A stretch of 64,000 bases of DNA from Zoogloea oleivorans (GCA_030157785.1 JAOAUC010000014.1:1-64000), one strand, 5' to 3'. Shown: positions 9,071 to 17,596, counted from the stretch's first letter. The notes: generated by a model not told the origin, from the sequence alone. Made by a program: numbers and translations.

Positions 9071-9179
9071 TGCAGGGCTTATGTAGGGGCGACTTCAGTC
9101 GCCCGCGGAGGCAAAGCCCGGGATCTACCCTGATTTTGCCGGCGGAGGGCGACTGAAGTCGCCCCTACAGGGCCCTGCA
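9071..9179. repeat. Composite palindromic repeat, REP/BIME-like
   Basis: The 23-base sequence at 9082-9104 recurs as its exact reverse complement at 9147-9169. Each copy is itself a palindrome with 8-bp arms (GGGCGACT-TC-AGTCGCCC). Outer arms TGCAGGGC (9071) and GCCCTGCA (9172) extend the symmetry to about 109 bases. Further copies are at 12224-12286. It lies in the gap after the MMPL gene and would form a strong cruciform or a bidirectional terminator-like hairpin in RNA. The rest of 9010-9356 shows no gene. Confidence 0.85.
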
Positions 9180-9270
9180 GCGTCGGGGTGATGCAGGGCC
9201 ACAGACAACGCTGACAGAGCCCTTCGAAAAGGCGGGCTCATGATTTTTCCGATCGCCGTTTTTTTACTAA

Positions 9271-9294
9271 AAAAAAGAAGTAAGATTGTTTTTA
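9271..9294. promoter_or_regulatory. Degenerate regulon-like site upstream of the SDR operon
   Basis: An A-run ending AAAG (9274-9277) is followed ten bases later by GTTTTTA (from 9288). This matches the AAAC-N10-GTTT pattern with one mismatch, in a very A/T-rich stretch 66 bases before the start at 9357. Weak on its own; reported because stronger copies precede related operons. Confidence 0.25.
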
Positions 9295-9356
9295 ATTAAA
9301 ACAGCTGGACGTGGTGGCGGGGCATCCCCCACACGCGACCGGAGGAGATGAAAAAC

Positions 9357-10085
9357 ATGAAACGTGTCAGTGAAAAGGTAGCCCTCGTCACGGGCGCAGC
9401 GTCCGGACTGGGCCGGGCCGATGCCCTGGCCCTCGCTCGCGAGGGTGCCCGGGTAGTGGTCAGCGATCTCAATGAAGAGGCCGGGCAGGCCCTGGCGAAG
9501 GACATCGACGGCGTTTTCGTGCGCCAGGACGTGCGCAGTCAGGAAGACTGGGCCAAGGCGGTCGGGCTGGCGCTGAGCCGCTTCGGCAGGCTGGATGTGC
9601 TGGTCAATAACGCCGGCATCGTGGTGCCTGCCGACATCGAAACGGCAACCCTGGAGCAATACCGGCTGCTCAACGCGGTGCATGCCGAAGGCACCTTCCT
9701 GGGCTGCCAGGCCGCCATCAAGGCCATGAAGGGCAACCCCGGCGCCACCGGTTCGATCATCAACATCTCGTCGCTGTCGGCGGTGCGCGGCTTTCCCGGC
9801 GTCATCACCTACGCCGCCGCGAAGGGCGCAATTTTGTCCATGACGACCACCATCGCCGCCCACTGCCGCGAAAAGGGCTATGCGATCCGCTGCAACGCGA
9901 TCCTGCCCGGAATGATCAACACGCCGCTGCTGGCCGCCGTGGGCGCAGACACCCTGCCTGGCCTCGGGCAGCCCGAGGACGTGGCGAATACCGTTCTTTT
10001 CCTGGCATCGGACGAATCCCGCCACATGAGTGGCGCCCACATCGTTCTCGACAACGCGGCATCCATCATTGGCGGAGGAGCCTGA
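9357..10085 (+). CDS. Short-chain dehydrogenase/reductase (SDR)
   Basis: A 242-residue classical SDR, an NAD(P)-dependent oxidoreductase of alcohols or ketones. It shows the cofactor motif TGAASGLG (near residue 13), the NNAG structural motif, catalytic Ser in ISSLSAV and the YAAAK active site. The ATG at 9357 is chosen over 9348 because GGAGGAG directly abuts the latter and is well spaced for the former. First gene of a tight run (next start one base after this stop). The closing TG-type strand motif is replaced by a short ending (ASIIGGGA). Substrate unknown; the cluster suggests a ring alcohol or keto group. Confidence 0.88.
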   Translation: MKRVSEKVALVTGAASGLGRADALALAREGARVVVSDLNEEAGQALAKDIDGVFVRQDVRSQEDWAKAVGLALSRFGRLDVLVNNAGIVVPADIETATLEQYRLLNAVHAEGTFLGCQAAIKAMKGNPGATGSIINISSLSAVRGFPGVITYAAAKGAILSMTTTIAAHCREKGYAIRCNAILPGMINTPLLAAVGADTLPGLGQPEDVANTVLFLASDESRHMSGAHIVLDNAASIIGGGA

Positions 10086-10086
10086 C

Positions 10087-10887
10087 ATGGCAAACAGCAA
10101 GAAACTGGAAGGCAAGGTCGCGATCGTTCTCGGCGCAGCCGGCCGGGACAACATGGGCCAGACGATCGCCCGCCGCTTCGCAGACGAAGGCGCGAAGGTC
10201 GTGGTGGCCGGTCGCAAGCTGGATGAGCTCGAGCGCTTCGCCAAGACCATCGGCGGTGCCGCCCGGCCCTGCGACATCACGCAGAAAGAAGACGTGGAGG
10301 CGCTGTTCGCCTTTGCCAAGGATTGGGGCGGCCATGTGGATGTTGCCGTCAATGCCACGGGCTGGGGGCTCTTGAAGGGCTTCACCGAAACCACGATGGA
10401 CGAGCTCGACAAGATCACCGAGCTGCAATTCAAGGGCCCGTTCTACTTCTGCCAGGCCGCGGTGGACACCTTGTCGCGCGGCGGCTCGATCATCCAGATC
10501 AGCTCGGCCACCGCCACCATCATGCTCAACGACCACGCGGCCTACATGGGCACCAAGGCCGGCACCGACCACGTGATCCGCTGCGTGGCGCATGAGTTTG
10601 GCGAGCGCGGCATCCGTGCCAACTCGATTTCGCCGGGCCTGACCGAAACCCCGATGACGGCCGATGCCAAGGAGGTGCCGGGCTTGTTCGACAGCTTCCT
10701 GTCGGGCTACCCGCTGGGGCGCATCGGCACCAAGGACGACATCGCCGCCGCCGCCGTGTGGCTGGCCAGCGACGAGTGCTTCATGACCGGCCAGAACCTG
10801 CAGGTCAATGGCGGCCTCACCCTGCGCCGCAACCCGACCCGCGAGGAAATCCACGCGGCGATCGCAACGGCCACCGGCCAGGCCTGA
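10087..10887 (+). CDS. SDR family oxidoreductase
   Basis: A 266-residue SDR. The cofactor loop is the variant GAAGRDNMG rather than the usual TGxxxGIG, a form seen in divergent and enoyl-reductase-like SDRs. The catalytic residues Ser (QISSATA) and YMGTK are present, as is the C-terminal QVNGG cofactor/strand motif. GGAGGAG precedes the ATG, which is one base after the upstream SDR stop, so translation is probably coupled. Substrate unknown. Confidence 0.87.
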   Translation: MANSKKLEGKVAIVLGAAGRDNMGQTIARRFADEGAKVVVAGRKLDELERFAKTIGGAARPCDITQKEDVEALFAFAKDWGGHVDVAVNATGWGLLKGFTETTMDELDKITELQFKGPFYFCQAAVDTLSRGGSIIQISSATATIMLNDHAAYMGTKAGTDHVIRCVAHEFGERGIRANSISPGLTETPMTADAKEVPGLFDSFLSGYPLGRIGTKDDIAAAAVWLASDECFMTGQNLQVNGGLTLRRNPTREEIHAAIATATGQA

Positions 10888-10898
10888 GGCAGCGCGCC

Positions 10899-11441
10899 AT
10901 GAGCACATCCCAAGCCCTGATTTCACGCCTCGGCACCGTCATGCAGATGGCCTACGTGCCGGAAGACATGGACGGCGCCCTGCGCTACTGGACCGAGACC
11001 ATGGGTGTCGGCCCCTTTTTCAAGATCGCCAACATTCAGGTGGATGCCGCCCGCTACAAGGGCGAGCCGGCCAGCATCGATTTCTCGGTGTACATCGCCT
11101 ACTGGGGCGACATGCAGATCGAACTGATCGAGCAGTACAACGACGCCCCCTCAATCTACAAAAGCTGGCGCAGCGAGGGCCGGGAAGGCCTGCACCACAT
11201 CTGCATCGTGGTCGAGGACATGGCCCGCGCCCGTGCCGTGTGCGCCGAAGCCGGCGCCACGGTGATGCAGGAAATCTGGCTGCCCGGCGGCGGCGAAGCC
11301 ATTTACGTGGATGCGGGCGGCGGCCCGGGCAGCCTGATCGAGATGATCTGCTTTCCGCCGGAAAGCTACGCCTTCTTCGACGTGATGCGCGACGCCGCCC
11401 GCAACTGGGACGGTAGCGAACCCATCCGGGCCGTGGGCTGA
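10899..11441 (+). CDS. Glyoxalase/VOC-fold protein
   Basis: A 180-residue protein of the vicinal oxygen chelate superfamily, closest in style to the Glyoxalase_4 and methylmalonyl-CoA epimerase-like group. It has paired beta-alpha-beta-beta-beta modules, with candidate metal ligands His in GLHHICIVVED and Glu in SLIEMICF. VOC enzymes isomerise, epimerise or open rings through a bound metal. It lies 11 bases after an SDR and 9 before the ThuA-like gene, so is in the same operon. Specific reaction not identifiable. Confidence 0.8.
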   Translation: MSTSQALISRLGTVMQMAYVPEDMDGALRYWTETMGVGPFFKIANIQVDAARYKGEPASIDFSVYIAYWGDMQIELIEQYNDAPSIYKSWRSEGREGLHHICIVVEDMARARAVCAEAGATVMQEIWLPGGGEAIYVDAGGGPGSLIEMICFPPESYAFFDVMRDAARNWDGSEPIRAVG

Positions 11442-11450
11442 GGAGGCGTC

Positions 11451-12233
11451 ATGAGCGAAGCACACAACACAAGCACCCAGCCCGGCCGCATCGACTGCGT
11501 GCTGGTGGCGTCGGGCAAATTTCACGACATCGACTTTGCCCGGCTGGAGTTGCTCAAGCTGCTGGGCGAGGACGAACGCATCCGGGTGCGGGTGTTCGAG
11601 GATTACTCCAACCTTGAGGCCATCCGCAACGCGGCCTTTCTGGTCACCTACACCTGCGACGTGGTGCCCAGCCTGGACGAACAGGAAGCCCTGCGCGCCT
11701 GGGTGGCCGGGGGAGGGCGCTGGTACGCGCTGCACGGCACGGCCTCGATCCTGCGGTTTCTGGATAACGGACTCGTGGATTCGCCGGCCCTGGCGCCGCA
11801 CTTCATGGAAACCCTGGGCAGCCAGTTCATCGCCCACCCGCCCATCGGCCCCTACCGGGTCGAGGTGGTGAATCCGCAGCACCCGCTGGTGGCCGGCATC
11901 GAGCCCTTCGAGGTGGTGGACGAGCTCTACCTGTCGGACATCCACGCCCAGCTCGAAGTGTTGCTGGATACGGAGTTCGAGGGCGAGGGCACCGGCTTTG
12001 CGCGCAGAACCTGGCAGCGCGCCCGCCACCCGGTGCTCTACCTGCGCCCGATCGGCCAGGGCTCTGTGCTTTACCTGACCCTCGGCCACTGCCGTGGCCA
12101 CTACGACATGCAGCCCTTCATGGACTACTGGCCCGAGAAGCAGACCTGCGCCTGGGATCTGCCGGTGTTCTACGAACTGCTCCGGCGCGGTATTGCCTGG
12201 GGCAAGGCAGCGGAACCGACTGCGGGCGAATGA
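11451..12233 (+). CDS. ThuA-like domain protein (class I glutamine amidotransferase fold)
   Basis: A 260-residue protein with the ThuA signature: a short N-terminal strand (CVLVASGKFHDI), an AFLVTYTCDVVPSLDEQEALRAWV block, then GGGRWYALHG, and HPLVAGI plus LGHCRG toward the C-terminus. ThuA-type proteins occur in sugar and ring-compound catabolism and many lack a proven activity; the nucleophile Cys of glutaminases is not in its usual place (GGGRWYALHG carries no Cys). Its last codons (Gly-Glu-stop) lie inside the palindromic repeat at 12224-12245, so the repeat insertion may have set the C-terminus. Confidence 0.8.
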   Translation: MSEAHNTSTQPGRIDCVLVASGKFHDIDFARLELLKLLGEDERIRVRVFEDYSNLEAIRNAAFLVTYTCDVVPSLDEQEALRAWVAGGGRWYALHGTASILRFLDNGLVDSPALAPHFMETLGSQFIAHPPIGPYRVEVVNPQHPLVAGIEPFEVVDELYLSDIHAQLEVLLDTEFEGEGTGFARRTWQRARHPVLYLRPIGQGSVLYLTLGHCRGHYDMQPFMDYWPEKQTCAWDLPVFYELLRRGIAWGKAAEPTAGE

Positions 12234-12286
12234 ATTCGCCCCTACGGGAAAACACCACCGACATGTAGGGGCGACTTCAGTCGCCC
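12224..12286. repeat. Two copies of the dispersed palindromic repeat
   Basis: GGGCGAATGAATTCGCCC with trailing CTAC (12224-12245) is a variant copy; TGTAGGGGCGACTTCAGTCGCCC (12264-12286) is identical to the copy at 9082 and lies in inverted orientation to its neighbour. The first copy contains the TGA stop of the ThuA-like gene. Together they can form a two-arm hairpin between the ThuA-like and SDR genes. Confidence 0.85.
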
Positions 12287-12321
12287 ACATCGCCCCACCC
12301 ACATAAAAAGGAAGAGACAAA

Positions 12322-13080
12322 ATGGAACTCGGACTGCGCGGTAAAAAAGTCATCATCAACGGCGGCAGCCGTGGCATCGGCAAGGCGGCCCTCGAAATCT
12401 ACGCGGCCGAAGGCTGTGACATCGCCTTCTTCTCCCGCGACCAGGCCCGTGTGGACGCCACCGTCGCCGAACTCAAGCAGCACGGCGTAAAGGTTTTCGG
12501 CGACGCCTTCGACATGAACGACGCGGCTGCCTACCAGGCCTGGCTGCTGTCCGCCGCCGAGCGTCTGGGCGGTTGCGACATCTTCATCCACAATGCCAGC
12601 TCGTCCGGCGCCCAGGGCACCATGGACTGGGATCTGACCTTCCGCCTCGACATGATGGGCGCGGTCAATGGCTGCCAGATCCTCGAGCCCTTCCTCGAAA
12701 AGTCGGGCATCGGCTCGGTGATCCTGATGTCCAGCACCGCCGCGGTCGAAACCTTCATCTACCCGCAAGCCTTCAACGCCATCAAGGCGGCCATCATCAC
12801 CTACGGCAAGCAGCTCTCCCAGCTGTGGGCGGCCAAGCAGATCCGCGTCAACATGATCTGCCCGGGCCCCGTCGCCTACCCGGGCGGCAACTGGTCGATG
12901 ATCAAGGAAGCCATGCCCGAGCTGTACGACAAGACCCTCGCCGACATGCCCCTCGGCCGCTTTGGTGCGCCGGACGACGTGGCCCGCTCGATGGTCTTCC
13001 TGTCCAGCCCGGCAGCGTCCTACATCACCGGCACCAACCTGATCATCGACGGCGGCTACACCAAGCGCGTCCAGTTCTGA
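12322..13080 (+). CDS. SDR-fold protein lacking the catalytic tyrosine
   Basis: A 252-residue SDR with cofactor motif GGSRGIG (residues 14-20), HNAS in place of NNAG, Ser in LMSSTAAV, and C-terminal IIDGGY. At the active site the usual YxxxK reads AFNAIK: Phe replaces the proton-donating Tyr while Lys is kept. Either it is catalytically altered, acts without the usual acid, or binds ligand only. A nearby Tyr (FIYPQ, five residues earlier) might substitute. Ribosome site AAGGAAGAG precedes ATG. It follows the palindromic repeats, so may begin a new transcript. Confidence 0.85.
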   Translation: MELGLRGKKVIINGGSRGIGKAALEIYAAEGCDIAFFSRDQARVDATVAELKQHGVKVFGDAFDMNDAAAYQAWLLSAAERLGGCDIFIHNASSSGAQGTMDWDLTFRLDMMGAVNGCQILEPFLEKSGIGSVILMSSTAAVETFIYPQAFNAIKAAIITYGKQLSQLWAAKQIRVNMICPGPVAYPGGNWSMIKEAMPELYDKTLADMPLGRFGAPDDVARSMVFLSSPAASYITGTNLIIDGGYTKRVQF

Positions 13081-13110
13081 GCGCCGTCTGAAGGCACACG
13101 GGAGATCCGC

Positions 13111-13731
13111 ATGAAGCTGTACAACTCGATCGGGCCCAATCCGCGCCTGGTAAAGATGTTCGCCGCCGAGAAGGGCTTGACGCTTGAGCTCGTCGAAGTG
13201 GACATCATCGGTGGTGAAAGCCGTCAGCCGGCCTACCTGGCGATCAACCCGACCGGCACCACGCCGGCGCTGGCGCCCGAAGGTGGCCGGCCGATCGCCG
13301 AAACCACCGCCATCTGCGAATACCTGGAAGAACTGCAGGCCTCGCCGCCTCTGATCGGCGCCACGCCGGCCGCACGGGCCGAGACGCGCATGTGGTGGCG
13401 CCGGGTGGACCTGCTGGTCGTACAGCCCATGACTGCGGGCTTCCGGGGTGCCGAAGGCCTGCCCCTGTTCCAGGACCGGGTGGTGTGCCTGCCCCAGGCG
13501 GCCGACGATCTGAAGCGCACCGCGCAGCAGGGCCTGGCCTGGCTGGAAGCGCAAATCGGCGACAAGCCGTATATTGCCGGCGACGCCCTCACGGTGGCCG
13601 ACCTCCTGCTGTTCTGCTTCGTGGAGTTCGGCGAGAAGGTGGGGCAGGGGCTCGATCCGGCCCATGTCCGCCTCGTCGCCTGGCGTGAGCGCATTGCCGC
13701 GCGGCCGAGTGCCGCGCTGCCCTGGCTGTGA
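13111..13731 (+). CDS. Glutathione S-transferase family protein
   Basis: A 206-residue GST. The N-terminal thioredoxin-like domain (KLYNSIGPNPRLVKMFAAEKG, then INPTGTTPAL and the glutathione-binding E-T/S pair AETTAICEYLEE) is followed by the helical C-terminal domain with AGDALTVADLLLFCF. It conjugates or uses glutathione, for example for isomerisation, dehalogenation or detoxification of an electrophilic intermediate. Position between an SDR and an SRPBCC protein suggests a step in the same pathway. Specific class is uncertain. Confidence 0.87.
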   Translation: MKLYNSIGPNPRLVKMFAAEKGLTLELVEVDIIGGESRQPAYLAINPTGTTPALAPEGGRPIAETTAICEYLEELQASPPLIGATPAARAETRMWWRRVDLLVVQPMTAGFRGAEGLPLFQDRVVCLPQAADDLKRTAQQGLAWLEAQIGDKPYIAGDALTVADLLLFCFVEFGEKVGQGLDPAHVRLVAWRERIAARPSAALPWL

Positions 13732-13772
13732 ACCCTCGTCCAAGAATCCTCGCCGAAAGACATAGGCCGCAT

Positions 13773-14216
13773 ATGCACCAGATCATCGTCCATCACGATT
13801 TCGACACTTCCACCGACGTGCTGTGGGACTTGCTGTCCGACTTCGCCCATATCGAGCGCTGGTGGCCGAAGGATATTCCGGCCGTCCAGATCGAGCGGGT
13901 CGACCTGGAAGGAGAAGGCATCGGCCTGATCCGTCACATCTACAACAAGGGCTTTGCCGCGCCGGTCAGCGAGCGGCTGGATTTCCAGGATCCGGAAACC
14001 CTCACCTACAAGCTGTCGATCGTCGGCGAGCGTCCGGCCGGCCTCACCGCCTACCAGGCCACCGGCCATATCGAAGCGCTTGCCGGCGGCCGCTGCCGCC
14101 TCAACTACAAGGGCGAGTTCAGCACCGAGTCCGGCAAGCCCGAGGACGCTGAGGCTTTCCTGCGCATGGCCTACGAACTGATGTTCGCCGGGCTCACCGC
14201 AAGGACAAAAGCATGA
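13773..14216 (+). CDS. SRPBCC (polyketide cyclase/START-like) family protein
   Basis: A 147-residue helix-grip protein: it starts with a strand and the SRPBCC-typical DTSTDVLWDLLSDFAHIERWW, and ends with a long C-terminal helix (DAEAFLRMAYELMFAGL). Such proteins bind hydrophobic ligands in a deep cavity; some are cyclases or dehydratases. The start at 13773 (ATATGCAC) gives the canonical N-terminal strand; a GTG 45 bases earlier is possible. The stop overlaps the ATG of the alcohol dehydrogenase by four bases, so the two are co-translated. Confidence 0.8.
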   Translation: MHQIIVHHDFDTSTDVLWDLLSDFAHIERWWPKDIPAVQIERVDLEGEGIGLIRHIYNKGFAAPVSERLDFQDPETLTYKLSIVGERPAGLTAYQATGHIEALAGGRCRLNYKGEFSTESGKPEDAEAFLRMAYELMFAGLTARTKA

Positions 14217-15268
14217 CCAAGACCATGAAAGCCGTCCGTTTCACCGTTCCCGGCGCCCCGCCCATCGTCGAGGAAGTGCCGATTCCGCAGCCCGGCCCGG
14301 GCCAGGTACTCATCAAGATCGGCGGAGCCGGGGTATGTCACTCGGACCTGCACGTACTGGATCACGGTGCCATGCACTTTCACGGCCCCTTCACCCTCGG
14401 CCACGAGAACGCTGGCTGGATAGCCAAGCTGGGCGCTGGCGTGACGGGCCTGAAGGAAGGAGATCCGGTGGCGGTGTTCGGCTTCTGGGGCTGTGGCCAT
14501 TGCCACGCCTGCGTGCAGTCGATGGAAGCCTATTGCGAGAACTGGGAGACCCTGTCCAACAACGGTGGCGGCATCGGCACCGACGGTGGCATGGCGGAGT
14601 ACATGCTGGTGCCCTCGCCGCGCCTGCTGGTGCCCTTGGGCAAGCTGCATCCCCGCGAGGCGGCGCCCCTCACCGATGCGGCCCTGACGCCCTACCACGC
14701 CATCAAGCGCGGCCTGCACCTGCTCACGCCAGACGCCACCGTCGTGGTGATCGGCATTGGCGGCCTGGGCCATATGGCGGTCCAGATCCTGCGGGCCATG
14801 TGTGGCGCGCGCGTGGTGGCGGTGGATCTGGACGATCGCAAGCTGGAGCACGCCAAGCAGCTGGGCGCCGATCTGGTGGTCAATTCCAGCAACGCGGCTG
14901 AAGCCGCCGAGACCATCAACGCCTTCACCGGCCGGCGCAAGGCCGCGATGGTGCTGGATTTCGTCGGTATCCAGCCGACCCTCGACCTTGCCGTGCAACT
15001 GGTCGGCCGCAACAGTCAGCTGACCGTGGTTGGTGTGGGCGGTGGCACAATCCAGCTGACCCAGTGGACCCTGCCCTTCGGCTGCTCGGTGAGCACGCCG
15101 CTGTGGGGTTCCCGTGCCGAGCTGATGGAGGTCATCGCCCTGGCCGAGAGCGGGCGCATTCATGTGGATGCCCAGTTCTTCGGTTTCGAGCAGGGGCCCC
15201 AGGTGCTGCAGGACCTGCGCGACGGCAAGGTGGTGGGGCGTGGTGTGCTGGTACCGGAACTCCTCTGA
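14213..15268 (+). CDS. Zinc-dependent alcohol dehydrogenase (medium-chain)
   Basis: A 351-residue MDR alcohol dehydrogenase. Catalytic zinc ligands appear in GVCHSDLH (Cys42 region) and GHENAG; the four structural-zinc cysteines are in the segment FWGCGHCHACVQSMEAYC; the NAD-binding motif is GIGGLG (about 180). All key residues are present. It oxidises a primary or secondary alcohol with NAD. The ATGA overlap with the SRPBCC gene ties it to the same operon. Confidence 0.9.
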   Translation: MTKTMKAVRFTVPGAPPIVEEVPIPQPGPGQVLIKIGGAGVCHSDLHVLDHGAMHFHGPFTLGHENAGWIAKLGAGVTGLKEGDPVAVFGFWGCGHCHACVQSMEAYCENWETLSNNGGGIGTDGGMAEYMLVPSPRLLVPLGKLHPREAAPLTDAALTPYHAIKRGLHLLTPDATVVVIGIGGLGHMAVQILRAMCGARVVAVDLDDRKLEHAKQLGADLVVNSSNAAEAAETINAFTGRRKAAMVLDFVGIQPTLDLAVQLVGRNSQLTVVGVGGGTIQLTQWTLPFGCSVSTPLWGSRAELMEVIALAESGRIHVDAQFFGFEQGPQVLQDLRDGKVVGRGVLVPELL

Positions 15269-15297
15269 CCTCACCCGCCATCCGAAAAGGAAATCCC

Positions 15298-16137
15298 ATG
15301 TTCCGCAAACTCATCGCTGCCGGTGCCCTGCTGTCATTCCTGACGCCTACGGCATTTGCTGCCGGCACGCCGGACGAAGGCCCGCGTGCCCAGGCCCTGC
15401 TGACCAAGGCCGTCGCTTATTACAAGGACAAGAAGGATCTGGCCCTCGGTACCTTCAGCCGCCAGGGCGACTTCATCAACGGCAACCTCTACGTCTATGT
15501 GCTCGATGCCAAGGGCACCATGCTGGCCAGCGGCGGCTCGTCGTCGGTGCTGATCGATCGCAACGTGGCCGACATGAAGGATGCCGCCGGCAAGCCCTTC
15601 TTCCGCGAAATGCTTGATACCGCCAAGGTCAAGGGCAGCGGCTCGGTGGAATACCGCTGGCTCAACCGCAAGGACAACAAGGTCGAGCGCAAGGTGGCCT
15701 ACTTCGAGCAGGTGGATGACCGCATCATCGCGGTGGGCTACTACCTGCCCCACGGTTCGGCCAAGCAGGCCAGGACTCTGCTCGAACGGGCGGCAACTGC
15801 GGTAAAGGAAGACCCAACCAAGGCCCTGGCTGCCTTCAGCGACCTCAACGGCAACTTCATCGAGGACGATCTCTATGTTTTCGTGATCGGCCTCGACGAT
15901 GCCCGCTTCCGTGCCCACGGCGCCCTGCCGCGCCTGATCGGCAGCAATGCGCTGGCCCTGCGCGACGCCAACGGCAAGGAGTTCATCCGCGACATGCTGA
16001 ATCGGGTCAAGGACAAGGATCAGGGCGAGATCGAATACGCCTGGCGCAACACCGTGACCAATCAGGTCGAAACCAAGCACAGCTTCCTGCGCAAGGTGGG
16101 CAACAACCTGATCGGCGTGGGTCACTACACGAACTGA
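15298..16137 (+). CDS. Secreted double-Cache-domain protein
   Basis: A 279-residue protein with a signal peptide (cleavage near TAFAA, residue 22) and two tandem homologous Cache-like modules of about 125 residues. Paired motifs show the duplication: GTFSRQGDFINGNLYVYVLD with AAFSDLNGNFIEDDLYVFVI, and KPFFREMLDTAK with KEFIRDMLNRVK. No membrane helix follows, so it is a soluble periplasmic ligand-binding protein rather than a receptor. Cache modules bind small acids or amines. Thirty bases after the alcohol dehydrogenase with its own AAGGAAA site; likely same transcript. Confidence 0.75.
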   Translation: MFRKLIAAGALLSFLTPTAFAAGTPDEGPRAQALLTKAVAYYKDKKDLALGTFSRQGDFINGNLYVYVLDAKGTMLASGGSSSVLIDRNVADMKDAAGKPFFREMLDTAKVKGSGSVEYRWLNRKDNKVERKVAYFEQVDDRIIAVGYYLPHGSAKQARTLLERAATAVKEDPTKALAAFSDLNGNFIEDDLYVFVIGLDDARFRAHGALPRLIGSNALALRDANGKEFIRDMLNRVKDKDQGEIEYAWRNTVTNQVETKHSFLRKVGNNLIGVGHYTN

Positions 16138-16198
16138 TTGCGCCTGACCGGTTTTCAGGGTGGTTTACGCTTTGCGTCGTTTGGCGGGAGCCACCGAG

Positions 16199-16228
16199 GC
16201 GACATTGCGCAATTTTGCGCAATGTCGC
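16199..16228. terminator. Perfect 14-bp palindrome with downstream T-run
   Basis: Arms GCGACATTGCGCAA and TTGCGCAATGTCGC are exact reverse complements around a two-base centre. A run of six T (16235-16240) follows six bases beyond. Located between the Cache protein gene and the isomerase gene, it fits a strong transcription terminator; the unusually perfect symmetry could also be an operator. Confidence 0.6.
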
Positions 16229-16308
16229 ATTGCGTTTTTTGAGGTCATGACTGCTGCTGCCATGTGCTTATCGTCCGGGTTTCTCACGTTCCGTCGATGT
16301 TTCGCCCC

Positions 16309-17163
16309 ATGACGACGCCTGCAGTGAATCTGATTGGCTGCTACTGGACCCTCGCTGGCCCCTACGTGTTTGGCGACGACGACCACAGCCCGTGGGGCTT
16401 TCGCGAGCGGGCCGAGGCGGCGGGGCGGGCCGGCTATACCGGCTTCGGCTTCAAGCAGGCTGACCTGCGCCAGATCCTCGTTCGCCACAGTTGCGCGGAG
16501 GTGTGCAGCATTCTGGCCGACAACGGCCTGCGTCACGTGGAACTGGAAGCCCTGTTCGACTGGTGTGCCGATGGTGAGGTACGCCGGCGCTCGGACGCCG
16601 ACCGGCACCTGCTGCTGGCCGTAGCGGCCGAACTGGGGGCCCATCACATCAAGGCGGCGGGCGACTTCGGTGGCGCCCACTGGACCGTCGAGCACATGCA
16701 CGACGCCTTCCAGATACTGGCTCGCCAGGCCCGTGACGTGGGCAGCACCTTCACGCTGGAACCCATTGCCTTCTCCAACATTCCCGACCTGGACACCGCG
16801 TTGGCGATCATCGGCAGCAGTGCCGGCAAGGGTGGCGGGCTGATGCTCGACAGCTGGCATGTGACCCGCGGCGGCATGTCGCTGGCGCAGATCGCCGCGC
16901 TGCCGCCGGGCGCCATTGGCGGTGCGGAGCTGGACGACGGTACGCTGGAAACCATTGGCTCGCCGATTGCCGACACCCTCGACCGGCGACGCCTGTGCGG
17001 AGAGGGGGCGTTTGATCTGCCGGCCTTCATCGCCGCGGTGCGGGCCGGTGGCTACGACGGACCGTGGGGTGTCGAGATCATTTCCGCAGAGCAGCGCGCC
17101 CGGCCCCTGCAGGTGGCGGCCGAGCTGTCCTGCCGGACGGCGGCGCGCCTGTTTGCCGGCTGA
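16309..17163 (+). CDS. Sugar-phosphate isomerase/epimerase-like TIM-barrel protein
   Basis: A 284-residue xylose-isomerase-like (AP endonuclease family 2) barrel. Candidate metal ligands lie at expected strand ends: Glu in TLEPIAFSN, Asp/His in MLDSWHVTRGG, Asp in AELDDG and Glu in WGVEIISAE. Members isomerise sugars, inositols or hydroxy-ketones. No strong ribosome site marks the start; ATG 16309 is chosen because the barrel begins at once (VNLIGCYW), with 16297 as alternative. It follows the hairpin at 16199, so is probably transcribed independently. Confidence 0.75.
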   Translation: MTTPAVNLIGCYWTLAGPYVFGDDDHSPWGFRERAEAAGRAGYTGFGFKQADLRQILVRHSCAEVCSILADNGLRHVELEALFDWCADGEVRRRSDADRHLLLAVAAELGAHHIKAAGDFGGAHWTVEHMHDAFQILARQARDVGSTFTLEPIAFSNIPDLDTALAIIGSSAGKGGGLMLDSWHVTRGGMSLAQIAALPPGAIGGAELDDGTLETIGSPIADTLDRRRLCGEGAFDLPAFIAAVRAGGYDGPWGVEIISAEQRARPLQVAAELSCRTAARLFAG

Positions 17164-17305
17164 ACGCGTTTCATCGCTTACGTCCGTTCCTTCATCGGGT
17201 TCCACCGCAACAGTCCAGCAACGCCGCCTACGTGGCCGCCGGGCGACGCCGGCGACCGGCCGGTGCATCAGCGCCCGCGTGAATGGTCTGCCGACTCCTG
17301 CCAAC

Positions 17306-17596
17306 ATGCGCGAGACGGTGAACCTGCTGCACCACCGCTACTTCAACCGTCCCAGCCTGCTGGCGCTGGAGGAGCTGCTGCTCGGGGCACGCACCGACGC
17401 GGCCCTGCGGGACATCGCCAGCGCGGCACAAAGGGCGCTCGACAACCGCGAAATGGCGGTTCGCAGCACCTATCTGCCGGTGTGGAAGGGTCTGGAGGCC
17501 AGCAGCGAACTGCTGCGCGACCTGATGAACAATGTGCTGACCAGCCTGGCCATCACCCCCGCCCATGCGGTGCTCCAGCGGCCCGGGCCGGCCTGA
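17306..17596 (+). CDS. Hypothetical small helical protein
   Basis: A 96-residue reading frame starting [10 protein letters not shown] with codon use like its neighbours. It is predicted by eye to be mostly alpha-helical (runs such as [20 protein letters not shown]). No family recognised. No clear ribosome site precedes the ATG. It fills a gap that otherwise holds nothing, but could be a chance frame in GC-rich DNA. Confidence 0.45.
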   Translation: MRETVNLLHHRYFNRPSLLALEELLLGARTDAALRDIASAAQRALDNREMAVRSTYLPVWKGLEASSELLRDLMNNVLTSLAITPAHAVLQRPGPA

